Below are positions 41,250 to 50,210 of a stretch of 54,507 bases of DNA, piece by piece. The notes below the pieces were generated by a model. That model worked only from the letters and a program-made list of their open reading frames with translations. It made no database searches and was not told the origin of the DNA. The DNA is from JAFLCM01 sp046154665 (GTDB lineage Bacteria; Planctomycetota; Phycisphaerae; Phycisphaerales; UBA1924). Location: positions 1 through 54,507 of the forward strand of contig JBJXFG010000049.1 in the NCBI GenBank assembly GCA_046154665.1, in the 5' to 3' direction. Every line of letters begins with the position of its first letter. Positions within the stretch are counted from its first letter, which is position 1. Both the position numbers and the translations under genes were made by a program.

Positions 41250-42512
41250 TCATTCCTTCTCAAACGTCGGGACTTCCAGCTTCTTGTCCGACTTCTTCCC
41301 CAGCCCCGCGGCTTCGTGCTGCTCGGGGGTCAGGATGTCGTGGAGGGCGTCACGGGTGGGGCGCTCGTTGTCGATCTTTTCTTGCCAGCGTTTGGCCCAA
41401 TCGTTGTGGTGGTCGCGGTTGCCGCCGAAGGCGATGGGGTCTTCGTCCTGGGCCTTGATCTCTTCAAGGGCCTCGCGTTCGAGCTTGTCGGCGAGGAGTT
41501 TCTCGAACGATCGGCGCGCCTCGGCGATGCGGGTCTTCTGGTCGGCGCTGAGACCGCGGACGTTCTCGACGCGGTCGAAATCGAGGTCGTCGCCGAAGGT
41601 CCTCGCATAGCTTCCCGAGGCACGCGAATAGAACGCATAGCGGAGCTTTTGGCGAGCGTCTTCGGGCAGGGTGGGCAGGACGCGCCGGAACGCCGCGAGG
41701 TTGGCGTCGCGCACCGGCTTCCACTGCTCGAGGGCCCGCGCGAACCACGCGCCCTGCATCCGCCGTCCGCGGGCCTCGTCGTCGCCTTCGGCTTCTTCTT
41801 CTACGTTTGCCGGGTTGGGGATCTTGCTGTCTTCAGGTTTCCACTGCTCGGCGATCGCCGCGGCGCGGTCGAGCGCTTCCTGATAGCCCGAGAGCGCGTC
41901 GGCGGTGTCGGCCGGCAGCGGCACATCGGGCCCGAGCGCGGCGAGCACCAACGCCTCGACATCGACCGACGCCAGGCCGATCTGGTTGCCGCCGGCGCGG
42001 GTGAAGTCGCGGCGCTTCAGCCGCGCCTCGACCTTCGGCCAGCGGTCGAGCTGCTCGGGGCTCAGCAACAGCTTGACGTCTTCGAGCAGATTCTCGCGGA
42101 GCTTCTGGATGTGCTTGTTGTACTTCTCGGTGATGGGGCGGGATTTCTCCCACACTTCCGCATCATTGATCCACTGGCCGTTGGGCATAAACGTCGCCTC
42201 GTACCACTTGCCCATCTTGCGCCGATTGGTGCGGAGTTTGTCGAGGTAGCTCTGCACCAGGTCATCGATCAGCGGACGCTGGTCGGCGGGCAGCTCGACG
42301 ATCGACACCAGCGCTCGGACCTCTTTGAGGTCCAGCGCCGGGGGCGACTCATAGCCCACCGCGTAGTTGTCGAATCGCCCCGAGTCGTCCTCGATCTGGT
42401 CCTGACGGGCCAGCGCGGTCGGCACCGCCGCGTTCGCGCCGAGCAGACACACAAGCGCGAGCAACGCCGCGCGAAGTCCACGAGAAACACGGTCCTCCCG
42501 GTCGGCTCGCAT
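41250..42512 (-). CDS. Exported LTPEQ-repeat protein, paralogue 3
   Basis: 420 residues with a signal peptide (LRAALLALVCLLGANAAVPTALA). It is the last of three related helical exported proteins. Shared features: an early Asp/Arg/Leu-rich helix ending LLSPEQLDRWPKVEARLKRRDF (about 150-175), a middle part, then RDANLAAFRRVLPTLPEDARQKLRYAFYSRASGSYAR and ILTPEQHEAAGLG at the end. The LSPEQ/LTPEQ signature is loosely similar to the LTxxQ helices of Spy/CpxP periplasmic chaperones, but the proteins are much longer. It starts 3 bases after the stop of paralogue 2. Confidence 0.78.
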   Translation of the reverse strand: MRADREDRVSRGLRAALLALVCLLGANAAVPTALARQDQIEDDSGRFDNYAVGYESPPALDLKEVRALVSIVELPADQRPLIDDLVQSYLDKLRTNRRKMGKWYEATFMPNGQWINDAEVWEKSRPITEKYNKHIQKLRENLLEDVKLLLSPEQLDRWPKVEARLKRRDFTRAGGNQIGLASVDVEALVLAALGPDVPLPADTADALSGYQEALDRAAAIAEQWKPEDSKIPNPANVEEEAEGDDEARGRRMQGAWFARALEQWKPVRDANLAAFRRVLPTLPEDARQKLRYAFYSRASGSYARTFGDDLDFDRVENVRGLSADQKTRIAEARRSFEKLLADKLEREALEEIKAQDEDPIAFGGNRDHHNDWAKRWQEKIDNERPTRDALHDILTPEQHEAAGLGKKSDKKLEVPTFEKE

Positions 42513-42515
42513 GGC

Positions 42516-43751
42516 TTACTCCTCGAAGGTGGGTTCCTTGACCTCGACCGTCTTGAACGGCGCGGGCAGCTTGGCGAGCAGTTCCGGCGTCAGGGCCTTG
42601 CGGACCTTCTCGATCGTCGCCTTCGCGATCGCCGGACCCTTCTGATAGAGCTCCTGCATGGACTGCCCGCCCCACATCGCTTCGGGCGATGCGGCTTCCT
42701 TCATTTCCTTGTCGCGGGCTTCGGCCGTGGGCTTGTAGAGCGCCAGCGTGTCGGCGTCGTGTGTGCGCCGGATCTCGGCGAGCGACTTTTTCTGCTCTTC
42801 GGTGATGCCGTCCATCTTCATGGCGGCGTCAAAGGCCTTGTCGATCTGCGGGCCCTGCTGGTCGACGTATTGGAAATACGCCGCGCGGTAGTACGCCACC
42901 TGGAACCGGTCACGCACGTTCTCGGGCAGCGACGACGCCATCTTCGAGAGCGAGCGGTTGTTGACCTCCGTTGCGGGGCGGGCCTTCTCGCTGGCCTCCT
43001 TCATCATCTTCATGCCGTAGGCCTGCATCTCCTCCATCGACTTGCCGCCAATCTCCTCGCCGATCTCCTTCATTTTCTTCTCGAAGCTCTTGCGCCATTC
43101 GAGGTAGGGCGCGACCGCGGCGTCCATGTCCTGCTCGTACTGCTCAACGGCGGCGGCGGCCTCCTCGGGCAGTTTGCCGTCGGGCATGACCGAGCGTGCC
43201 ACGCCCACAAGGTCGACCGTGCCACCGCCCATCGGGCCCGAAGTGCCGGCGTCGGCAAGACGCTTGCGGCGCTCGGCCTTTGGCCACAGCGCCGTCTGCT
43301 CGGCCGTCAGCGTCGCCTTGAAGTCGTCCATGAACTTGGTCTCAAGGCCGGAGGCATACTCGCTGTAGTTCTCGCTGGCCTCCATCAGCTTTTTCATGTC
43401 CTCCTTGGAGGGCATCCCGGTCATGCCGGGCTGCATGCCCTGCATGAACTCCATGACTTTCTTGGCAGCGTCCTTCGCCTGCCCGTTGTAGGTGCCGTAG
43501 AGGTCGAGCGTGGTCTTGCGCTGCTCGGGGGTGAGTTTGAGCACATCGGCCATCGACTCAATGGTGGACTTGCGGAGCGACCAGCCGAGGCCGTCCATGC
43601 CCATCGAGATGTCTTCGGAGTCATCCTGCGCGAACGAGGCTTTGGGAAGCGAAATCAGGCCGGCGAGGGCCACGCCCGCCGCGAGTGCGAGGATGCGCCC
43701 GCCGCGAAGGGCGCGTGAAAGGCGGGATTTCCAGCCGAGGAGGATCGACAT
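42516..43751 (-). CDS. Exported LTPEQ-repeat protein, paralogue 2
   Basis: 411 residues from ATG 43751 with GGAG upstream; signal peptide GRILALAAGVALAGLISLPKASFA. Three LTPEQ-like sites are visible: KLTPEQRKTTLDLYGTYN, TLTAEQTALWPKAERRKRL and KALTPELLAKL. The region NNRSLSKMASSLPENVRDRFQVAYYRAAYFQYVDQ aligns with the corresponding parts of both neighbours. Methionine-rich (GMQPGMTGM). Probably periplasmic and largely alpha-helical. Function unknown. The last codon-to-start gap with paralogue 3 is 3 bases. Confidence 0.8.
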   Translation of the reverse strand: MSILLGWKSRLSRALRGGRILALAAGVALAGLISLPKASFAQDDSEDISMGMDGLGWSLRKSTIESMADVLKLTPEQRKTTLDLYGTYNGQAKDAAKKVMEFMQGMQPGMTGMPSKEDMKKLMEASENYSEYASGLETKFMDDFKATLTAEQTALWPKAERRKRLADAGTSGPMGGGTVDLVGVARSVMPDGKLPEEAAAAVEQYEQDMDAAVAPYLEWRKSFEKKMKEIGEEIGGKSMEEMQAYGMKMMKEASEKARPATEVNNRSLSKMASSLPENVRDRFQVAYYRAAYFQYVDQQGPQIDKAFDAAMKMDGITEEQKKSLAEIRRTHDADTLALYKPTAEARDKEMKEAASPEAMWGGQSMQELYQKGPAIAKATIEKVRKALTPELLAKLPAPFKTVEVKEPTFEE

Positions 43752-43874
43752 GCCGTGCTCCGGGAGAATGGCGTGAGTTTGGAAGGATGCCCGACCAGCG
43801 ATTCCGGGACCACACTGTACCCGTGGGGGGTGCCCGAGGTTCCCATCCCTCCGCACCTTTCAACGAGGATGGGT

Positions 43875-45041
43875 CTATTGAGGTTCGTCAAACTCCAGGG
43901 GCGGGAGCTCTCTGGTCACGGTGCCGCTCTGGATTGCCCGCTGCTGCTCTGCGGTGAGGATTTCGTTCAGGCGGGTGCCAATACGGGTTTCGAGCGCCGC
44001 TCCTTTCGCCGCCAGGTCAGGTCGCAGTTCGGGGTTGCCAGAGGCGGCGATCTGGTCGTCGGTGGCGGAGAGTTCCCAGCGCTCAAACTCCACCGCCGCC
44101 GCTGAAGCGAGTGCGCTCTGCTCGCGCAGCAACTCGCGGCGCAGCTCGGCGATTCGTTCGGTCGCCTCGGCCGAGAGATCGGGCAGTTCCGACGCACGAC
44201 GAAGCACCTCCCCCGCTTCGCTCTGGCCAAACAGCCAGGGGTAGACCCGTTCGTGGACCGAGCGGGCGAGCATCGCCGCGGCATCGGCGGGCAGCAGGGC
44301 CACGACCTGCCGCAGGGCGCGCGTCGTTACGTTCCGCTCGTCGCGGATGATGAGCCGCCACCGTCGATAGCTCGCCTGCTTCCACGCGCCGTCGCCCTCG
44401 CGCTCGGCGCGCAGCTCGTCCGCAGGGACCGTGCGGATGAACGACTCCTTGCGAACCAGCACCGGGTCGATGGAGTCTTCCCAGGCACGCAGCGCCTCGT
44501 CGAGTTCGGCGCTCCGCGGCTTGCCGAGCGTCTCTCCCGACTCGACGGCTTCACGGAGATCGGCGGTGCGTTCCGCGTATGCCGAGCCGATGGAGCGGGC
44601 TCGGCGCAGGGCCTTCTCCGCGCTCTCCCACTTCGCCAGCTGCTCGGGCGTCAGAATCAGGCGCAGATCATCGATGAAGCGCGAGGCCAAGTCCTGGGCA
44701 TAACGGGCGAACTTCACCGTCGCCTCCGCCCGCTTGATCTTCAGCGGCTTGTCCTCGTCGGCCTTCTCGATGATGCGGTCCGCAAGGGCGAGGTAGTCCT
44801 TGTACTTGCGCGCGGCGCTCTGGTGGGCCTCGGCGTAGCCGGTGTGGAGGTCCGTGGCGTCGGATCGTTGCGACTCGCTCAGCCCCAGCGCCCGCGACAT
44901 CCGCTGCAGCGTCACCGCCGAGACCTCGGGAACATCGGGGCTCCCGCTCACGAACTGCGGGGCCCGCGGCTCGCACCCGCCCATCAGCGCCGCGACCATC
45001 GCAAGCACGACGAGCCGGATCATGCCGGGCACGGGCCTCAT
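43875..45041 (-). CDS. Exported LTPEQ-repeat lipoprotein, paralogue 1
   Basis: 388 residues. Lipobox ALMGGC puts the lipidated cysteine at residue 23. Contains ILTPEQLAKWESAEKALRRARS (the shared mid motif), ERNVTTRALRQVVALLPADAAAMLARSVHERVYPWLFGQ and ILTAEQQRAIQ near the end. Its ATG overlaps the proC stop by ATGA, so the trio is cotranscribed with proC. Predicted all-alpha and anchored to a membrane on the outer face. Function unknown. Confidence 0.8.
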   Translation of the reverse strand: MRPVPGMIRLVVLAMVAALMGGCEPRAPQFVSGSPDVPEVSAVTLQRMSRALGLSESQRSDATDLHTGYAEAHQSAARKYKDYLALADRIIEKADEDKPLKIKRAEATVKFARYAQDLASRFIDDLRLILTPEQLAKWESAEKALRRARSIGSAYAERTADLREAVESGETLGKPRSAELDEALRAWEDSIDPVLVRKESFIRTVPADELRAEREGDGAWKQASYRRWRLIIRDERNVTTRALRQVVALLPADAAAMLARSVHERVYPWLFGQSEAGEVLRRASELPDLSAEATERIAELRRELLREQSALASAAAVEFERWELSATDDQIAASGNPELRPDLAAKGAALETRIGTRLNEILTAEQQRAIQSGTVTRELPPLEFDEPQ

Positions 45042-45913
45042 GGCCGGCGCTCCGTCCCGCCGTTGCCCAGTTCACGCCCGCGGTCGCGTGCCGCGAGCAC
45101 GGCCTTGACGATCGATTGCCCCACCCGCTGGGCGCTCAGCACGCCCAGGGCCGCTTCGGTGGTCCCGCCCTTGCTGGTGACGGCGGCGCGCAGGTCGGCG
45201 GGCGATTCCGACGCTGACGCGAGCATCGACGCCGCACCGGCGAGCGTCTGGCGGGTGAGCCGGTCGGCGGTGTGCTCGGGCAGCCCCGCGTCCATGCCCG
45301 CACGCACCATCGCCTCGGCGAGATAGAACAGGTACGCCGGCCCGCACCCGGACAGCGCCGTCACCGCGTCCATCATGGTCTCATCGACCATCTCGACCAC
45401 CGGGCCGACGGCGCGAAACAGCTCCAGGGCCGCTTCTTCATCGCCGGGGCGGGCGCCGTCACCCAAAGCCACGGCGGTGGCCCCTTGGCCGATCCGAGCC
45501 GGCGTGTTGGGCATCACGCGGACCACCCGCACCGAGCCGCCCAGCGCCGCCCGCACCGACGACGACTTCGCGCCCGCGAGCATGGTGACCACGACGCCGT
45601 CAAACGTCAGCCCGGCGGCGGCCCACTGCTGCCCCACCGCCGTCAGCGATTGCGGCTTGACCGCGAGCACGACGACGGACGCGGAGCCGCGTTCGAGCGC
45701 ACCGTCAAAGCGGGCCAGGCCGTCGAGCAGCCCGGATGAAACAGCGATGCCACGGCGTTCAAAGTCTTCGCGGTGGGCGGCGTAAGGCTCGACGACGCCG
45801 AAAGACCCGGGTGGCAGCCCGGCGCGTTCGATTGCTCCCAGCGCGAGTGCGCGGGCCATGTTGCCGCCTCCGATGAAGATGAAGCGGGGGTGAACAGGGG
45901 GCTGGGGGGACAT
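45038..45913 (-). CDS. proC: Pyrroline-5-carboxylate reductase
   Basis: 291 residues from ATG 45913 (a GTG at 45949 is also open). Last step of proline synthesis. NAD(P)-binding FIFIGGGNMARALALG, LAVKPQSL, VRVMPNTPARIGQGATA and the C-terminal helix motif ALSGCGPAYLFYLAEAMVRAGMDAGL..TRQTLAGAASML are diagnostic. It is divergent from accA and heads an operon with the three LTPEQ genes, an unusual set of partners. Confidence 0.95.
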   Translation of the reverse strand: MSPQPPVHPRFIFIGGGNMARALALGAIERAGLPPGSFGVVEPYAAHREDFERRGIAVSSGLLDGLARFDGALERGSASVVVLAVKPQSLTAVGQQWAAAGLTFDGVVVTMLAGAKSSSVRAALGGSVRVVRVMPNTPARIGQGATAVALGDGARPGDEEAALELFRAVGPVVEMVDETMMDAVTALSGCGPAYLFYLAEAMVRAGMDAGLPEHTADRLTRQTLAGAASMLASASESPADLRAAVTSKGGTTEAALGVLSAQRVGQSIVKAVLAARDRGRELGNGGTERRP

Positions 45914-45989
45914 CGGGCGGGATGGTACAGGCGGGGGCTGGTTCGGCACCGAACCCGGCGTCCCGCTTCACAGAATCTGAACCGATAGA

Positions 45990-47111
45990 ATGCCCCGCAT
46001 GGCGATCCCCTATCTCCTCGAGTTCGAGAAGCCGTTGACCGAGCTGGAGAAGCAGATCCAGGAACTCGAGGCCGAGGTGGCGTCGGGCGCGGGAACTGAT
46101 GGCTCGCAAGCGGGCGACGACCCCGAGCCCGGGCCGGTGCAGCCGGACGTGCCCGCGAAGCCCGGTGCGGGTGGCGGCGGAAAGAGAGTCCGCGCCGCCG
46201 CGGCAACGAAGCCCGCCGAGCCGGTCCCCGCCAAGTCCGCCGCACGCCTCAGCGACGCGAGAGCCAGGTACCAATCCGAACTCGCCCGTATCTACGAGGG
46301 GCTCTCGGCGTGGCAGACCGTCCGCGTCGCCCGGCACCCGCGGCGCCCACAGTTCCGCGACTACGTCTCGATGCTGTGCAAGGATTTCTGCGAACTCCAC
46401 GGCGACCGGCGCTTCGGCGACGACCCCGCCATCGTCACCGGCCTGGCCCGCATCGGCTCGCACAAGGTAATGCTCGTCGGCCACCACAAGGGGCGCGACA
46501 CGAACGAGAAGCTGGCGTGCCACTTCGGGTGCGCTCACCCCGAGGGCTACCGCAAGGCGCTGGCAAAGATGAAGCTGGCGGAGAAGTTCAAGATCCCGGT
46601 CGTGACGTTTGTCGATACGCCGGGGGCGTACCCGGGGCTGGGGGCCGAGCAGCGCGGACAGGCCGAGGCGATCGCGGTGAACCTGCTCGAGATGAGCCGG
46701 CTGGAGACGCCGGTGCTCTCGATCATCATCGGCGAGGGCGGATCGGGCGGGGCGCTGGGCATCGCGGTGGCCGACCGCGTGGCCATGATGCGGCACTCGT
46801 GGTACTCGGTCATCTCCCCCGAGGGATGCGCCGCGATCCTGTGGAAAGTCGCCAACGAACAGACCAATACCGAAGCGGCCCGCGCCCTGAACCTCACAGC
46901 GGCGGACAACCTCCGCCTGGGCATCGTCGACGACATCATCGAAGAGCCGATCGGCGGGGCCCACCGCAACCCGAAGGGCGCCGCCGACGCCCTCGAAGCG
47001 TGGGTGACGGAGAACCTGGCGCAGCTGAAGAAACTCAAGCCGGCACAGCTGGTTTCGCGGCGGTACGAGCGTTTCCGCAAACTGGGGAAGTATGCGGAGT
47101 TGCGGGAATAG
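45990..47111 (+). CDS. accA: Acetyl-CoA carboxylase carboxyltransferase subunit alpha
   Basis: 373 residues. Standard AccA opening (LEFEKPLTELEKQIQELEAE) and catalytic body: HPRRPQFRDYVSMLCKDFCELHGDRRFGDDPAIVTGLARIG, KIPVVTFVDTPGAYPGLGAEQRGQAEAIA, IIGEGGSGGALGI and ISPEGCAAILWK. A low-complexity insert of about 50 residues (Gly/Pro/Ala/Lys, about 33-83) separates the N-terminal helix from the next conserved part. It makes malonyl-CoA for fatty-acid synthesis with AccD, which is not in the window; fabI lies 3 kb downstream. Confidence 0.96.
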   Translation: MPRMAIPYLLEFEKPLTELEKQIQELEAEVASGAGTDGSQAGDDPEPGPVQPDVPAKPGAGGGGKRVRAAAATKPAEPVPAKSAARLSDARARYQSELARIYEGLSAWQTVRVARHPRRPQFRDYVSMLCKDFCELHGDRRFGDDPAIVTGLARIGSHKVMLVGHHKGRDTNEKLACHFGCAHPEGYRKALAKMKLAEKFKIPVVTFVDTPGAYPGLGAEQRGQAEAIAVNLLEMSRLETPVLSIIIGEGGSGGALGIAVADRVAMMRHSWYSVISPEGCAAILWKVANEQTNTEAARALNLTAADNLRLGIVDDIIEEPIGGAHRNPKGAADALEAWVTENLAQLKKLKPAQLVSRRYERFRKLGKYAELRE

Positions 47112-47149
47112 ACCGCTCGCCACCGGCAGTGTGCGTGCCCACTCTTGCT

Positions 47150-48523
47150 TCATTTTCTCGTGGTTGCCTTCCCAACGGCCGATTCATCTTGGCTGACTCT
47201 CGGAGGTGTCGTGCCCAGTGTCGCGACAGCAAGCCCAACCGCCAGAAGGGGGAAAACCAGCTTCCAACTGCCCATCCTGATCAGTCCTTTCCGCAGACCC
47301 GCGTTCAAATCTGAAGCGAATACCAGCGTGACGAGTGCCGCGCAGATGGGAGCGAAATCGAGCGTGTCCCGGTAGTCCGCGAACCTGGCGAGCAGAATCG
47401 AAGCGCACATGACAATGATCGCGAAGCTGATTGCTAGAATCCAACTCTGATGGGCAGGCAGACGCTGCTGCCGTGGTGCGATCCACTTTGTGCCGTGCTG
47501 GTGGTCGAATGTGAGCGGCGCGAACGCTTTGGACTGCGTCTTGTCCAAAATGTCCCAGTTGTAGATATGCCTGCCAAACTCGCCGCGGCTTGCATACAAG
47601 CCCTTCTCCAACTGGCTGCGCAAATCGGCTTCGTCACCCCACCAAATCGCCTGACTAGAAGCCTGACCGTGGTAGAAATGACGCCGCGGCTCCTGTGCTA
47701 TCAGCACGACGTGCTTGCCATACGCGCTCGCGATTCCCACCTCGTGGGCGCGACTTGGATTGTCAAGCTCCGATCCCTCGTCTGCGAGCGAGAGATCCGC
47801 GACGATGAACTTCGCGTCCTTGATCATCGCCCGAGCGCGCTCGACCGTATCCGCAATATTCGTTGCATAACCCGGATCGTCCATGAACAAGCAAGGCAAG
47901 CCGAACGCGTTTTCGACCGCTGAAACGCAGGCACGCCTCGGAAGCTCAAAGTCCGGCTGCAGCCGGGTGATGAAGAAGACGAACGCCGGAGGAATCTGCG
48001 TGTGCACAGAAGCTGCGAGCAGTTCAGCAAGCTCTATCAGTCGCGCATCTTCAGAGGCATCAACGCCGGGTTGGTAGCTATGCACGCCGCCGTTGAGATT
48101 GCTCGGAATCACCAATTCGCTGCCGTCGAGAAACTGGATTGAAACGGCCTGAGGGTCGGTCACCACCGTTGCACCGATGCGATCATCAACGATCACCTGC
48201 AGCGGCTTCCCTTGCCGGACCGCGATCGCAGCCTCTTGCAGGATGAACATCGATGTCTTCGTCGGAGTTTCCGGACGGAATGGCAGGACGACCAGAACGC
48301 CATGGCAATCCGACATAACCCGAGCGACGCGTGGCTCCTCCATCGTCTGGAATCCCTTCGGATCACCAACGACTAGCGCCCTTTTGTCGTCAAACCACCG
48401 GATAACGCTGCTCAGGAACTTCGGGTCCTTCTCGGGCCTCCAAGAAGCTGAGAGATAGATCGTGCGTTCTGGATCACGATCAATGCGCAGAGACAGTTGC
48501 GGCGTGTTCGGCATCTGACACAT
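47150..48523 (-). CDS. Membrane protein with two deoxyribosyltransferase/TIR-like domains
   Basis: 457 residues from ATG 48523 (ATG 48514 possible). Two Rossmann-like domains follow each other. Domain 1 (about 20-150) has RTIYLSASWRPEKDPKFLS, GVLVVLPFR and FILQEAAIAVRQGKPLQVIV with a candidate Glu97. Domain 2 (about 178-310) has PAFVFFITRLQPDFELPRRACV, KFIVADLSLADEGSELDNPSRAHEVGIASAYGKHVVLIA with D243 and Glu261 at the positions used by nucleoside 2-deoxyribosyltransferases and related TIR/NADase-like folds. Three C-terminal helices (361-380, 389-405, 420-437) anchor it. The gene is noticeably lower in G+C (about 58-60% in lines counted) than its neighbours, suggesting transfer. A nucleotide- or NAD-cleaving defence effector is one reading. 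Confidence 0.68.
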   Translation of the reverse strand: MCQMPNTPQLSLRIDRDPERTIYLSASWRPEKDPKFLSSVIRWFDDKRALVVGDPKGFQTMEEPRVARVMSDCHGVLVVLPFRPETPTKTSMFILQEAAIAVRQGKPLQVIVDDRIGATVVTDPQAVSIQFLDGSELVIPSNLNGGVHSYQPGVDASEDARLIELAELLAASVHTQIPPAFVFFITRLQPDFELPRRACVSAVENAFGLPCLFMDDPGYATNIADTVERARAMIKDAKFIVADLSLADEGSELDNPSRAHEVGIASAYGKHVVLIAQEPRRHFYHGQASSQAIWWGDEADLRSQLEKGLYASRGEFGRHIYNWDILDKTQSKAFAPLTFDHQHGTKWIAPRQQRLPAHQSWILAISFAIIVMCASILLARFADYRDTLDFAPICAALVTLVFASDLNAGLRKGLIRMGSWKLVFPLLAVGLAVATLGTTPPRVSQDESAVGKATTRK

Positions 48524-48688
48524 CCCGTCCAAGTCGTGTTGATCGGGGCAAGTCCGTTGCGCACCGACGAGGGCGCATGCTACCAACATTGCGCTTTCGA
48601 GCGGGCGGGCCCAGCAGTTGCCGCTCTTTCAACCCTCAATCAGTCCTGCTACGCTGTCGTTGGATCATGGGAATTGGAGACCCTTCGC

Positions 48689-49678
48689 GTGGACCAGCCG
48701 CACAACAATCAACCCTCGCCGACTCCGACCGAACCTCAGGTTCCCGCCAAGCGTGGCGGCACGCCATCGATTGCCCTGTGGACCGCCGCGCTGTTCGCGT
48801 TCCTGATTCTCTCGCTCGTCCTGGTGCTGCTGAACCGGCCCGAGCTCCAGGGCTCGGCGGTCATCGCCATCGCGTGCGTGCTGGCCCTCATGCCCATCAG
48901 CATGATCGCGGCGTACCGCATCGGGGCGACCTCGCGCGTCGAATCGAACATCTCCGACATGGCCCGGGCCATCGACCGCTTCACGCAGGAGGGCGGGCTG
49001 AGCGAGGGTGCTCGGCGGGTGATCCACCGTCGCAGCGAGCGTGAGATTCTCCGCCGCGCCATCGAGCAGGACATCCAGGCCGAGGACTGGGACGCCGCGA
49101 TGGTGCTGGTGAAGGAACTCGCGGAGCGGTTCGGCTATCGGCACGACGCCGAGGAGTTCCGGGCGCGGATCGAACGCGTGCGGGCGCAGACGACAGACCG
49201 GCGCGTGGTGGACGCGCTCACGCGGCTCGATGAGCTCATCCGTGGGCGGCAATGGGCCGAGGCGTACGCCGAGGCGGCGCGGGTGCAGCGACTGTATCCC
49301 GAGAGCCACCGTGTCCACGCCCTGCGCGAGCGCGTGGACGAAGCGCGGGCGATCTACCGCAAGGAGCTTGAGCGGGCGTTCCTGATCGCCGCCGAGCGCG
49401 AGCGCATCGAAGAGGCGATGGAGCTGCTGAAGGAGCTCGACCAGTACCTGACGCCGACGGAGGCGGAGCCCTACAAGGAAGTCGCCCGCGGCGTGATCGG
49501 CAAGCTGAAAGAGAACCTCGGCGTGCGCTTCAAACTCACCGTGCAGGACCAGCGCTGGGAAGAGGCGATCTCGGTGGGCGAACGCATCACCCACGAGTTC
49601 CCCAACACCCGCATGGCGGCGGAGGTGCGCGAGCTCATGCCCAAGCTTCGAGAGAAGATCGGCGTGGGGGCTCGGTGA
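48689..49678 (+). CDS. Membrane-anchored helical (TPR-like) protein
   Basis: 329 residues from GTG 48689 with GGAG nine bases upstream. After a Pro-rich cytoplasmic start, two helices (about 28-48, 56-76) form a membrane hairpin. The rest is an alpha-helical repeat region (VKELAERFGYRHDAEEFRARIERV, DELIRGRQWAEAYAEAARVQRLYPESHRVHALRERVDEA, EERIT-type repeats to the end), consistent with a TPR-like solenoid for protein binding. Function unknown. It diverges from the TIR/NDT-like gene, 165 bases away, but has normal high G+C. Confidence 0.75.
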   Translation: MDQPHNNQPSPTPTEPQVPAKRGGTPSIALWTAALFAFLILSLVLVLLNRPELQGSAVIAIACVLALMPISMIAAYRIGATSRVESNISDMARAIDRFTQEGGLSEGARRVIHRRSEREILRRAIEQDIQAEDWDAAMVLVKELAERFGYRHDAEEFRARIERVRAQTTDRRVVDALTRLDELIRGRQWAEAYAEAARVQRLYPESHRVHALRERVDEARAIYRKELERAFLIAAERERIEEAMELLKELDQYLTPTEAEPYKEVARGVIGKLKENLGVRFKLTVQDQRWEEAISVGERITHEFPNTRMAAEVRELMPKLREKIGVGAR

Positions 49679-49708
49679 AAGCCTGACCACGGCCGAAATC
49701 ATCCGGCG

Positions 49709-50119
49709 TCAGTACATCAGCGTCAGCTCGAACACGGTCTCGCCACACGACGAGCAACGACCGACGATCGCCGGTGGTTCCCTGAGCCTCGATTCGTCAA
49801 CAACCCCTCCGACCGTTGCATCTGAGCAGGGGTTGTTCCAATCCCATGGGCAGTAGCGGAAGCGATAGATGCCTGTCGTCGTTGGCGACACGGACACGTC
49901 CGTGAACAGCGCATCAGCGGCAAGGCCTGTGACTCGAACCACACGTGGCCCTGAGGCGTTGTTCCGCTGAGATCGCTGAGTCGAATCGACAAACTGCGGC
50001 CATGTCGCTTCCCGGCGCGCGACCGGTTGAAACTCGCTCTTCTCACGACTCGGACGTGTCGACTGACAAGATGTGGTAGCAGTGAGCAACATCACGCCAA
50101 TGAGCATCAAGTTCCGCAT
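49709..50119 (-). CDS. Small lipoprotein with cysteine pairs
   Basis: 136 residues from ATG 50119 (AAAGGGG upstream). Signal peptide with lipobox LLTATTSC gives a lipid-anchored Cys. The mature part has FRYCPWDWNNPC and the C-terminal RCSSCGETVFELTLMY, a CxxC pair that may bind metal or form disulfides. No family recognised. Its G+C is lower than average. It is convergent with the preceding gene and divergent from fabI. Confidence 0.7.
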   Translation of the reverse strand: MRNLMLIGVMLLTATTSCQSTRPSREKSEFQPVARREATWPQFVDSTQRSQRNNASGPRVVRVTGLAADALFTDVSVSPTTTGIYRFRYCPWDWNNPCSDATVGGVVDESRLREPPAIVGRCSSCGETVFELTLMY

Positions 50120-50210
50120 GTGGTGCCCCTTTCTGGATCGAGGAATCAATCGTCAGGATACCACATGATAGACGCGGCATCCCCGAGCACAACCCTGATA
50201 CCCTTGCCCC

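Noticed and set aside
41244..43718. 824-residue ORF antisense to the LTPEQ genes
   Set aside because: High-G+C antisense shadow: Leu/Arg/Gly-rich with no domain, while the minus strand has signal peptides, ribosome sites and tight gene spacing.
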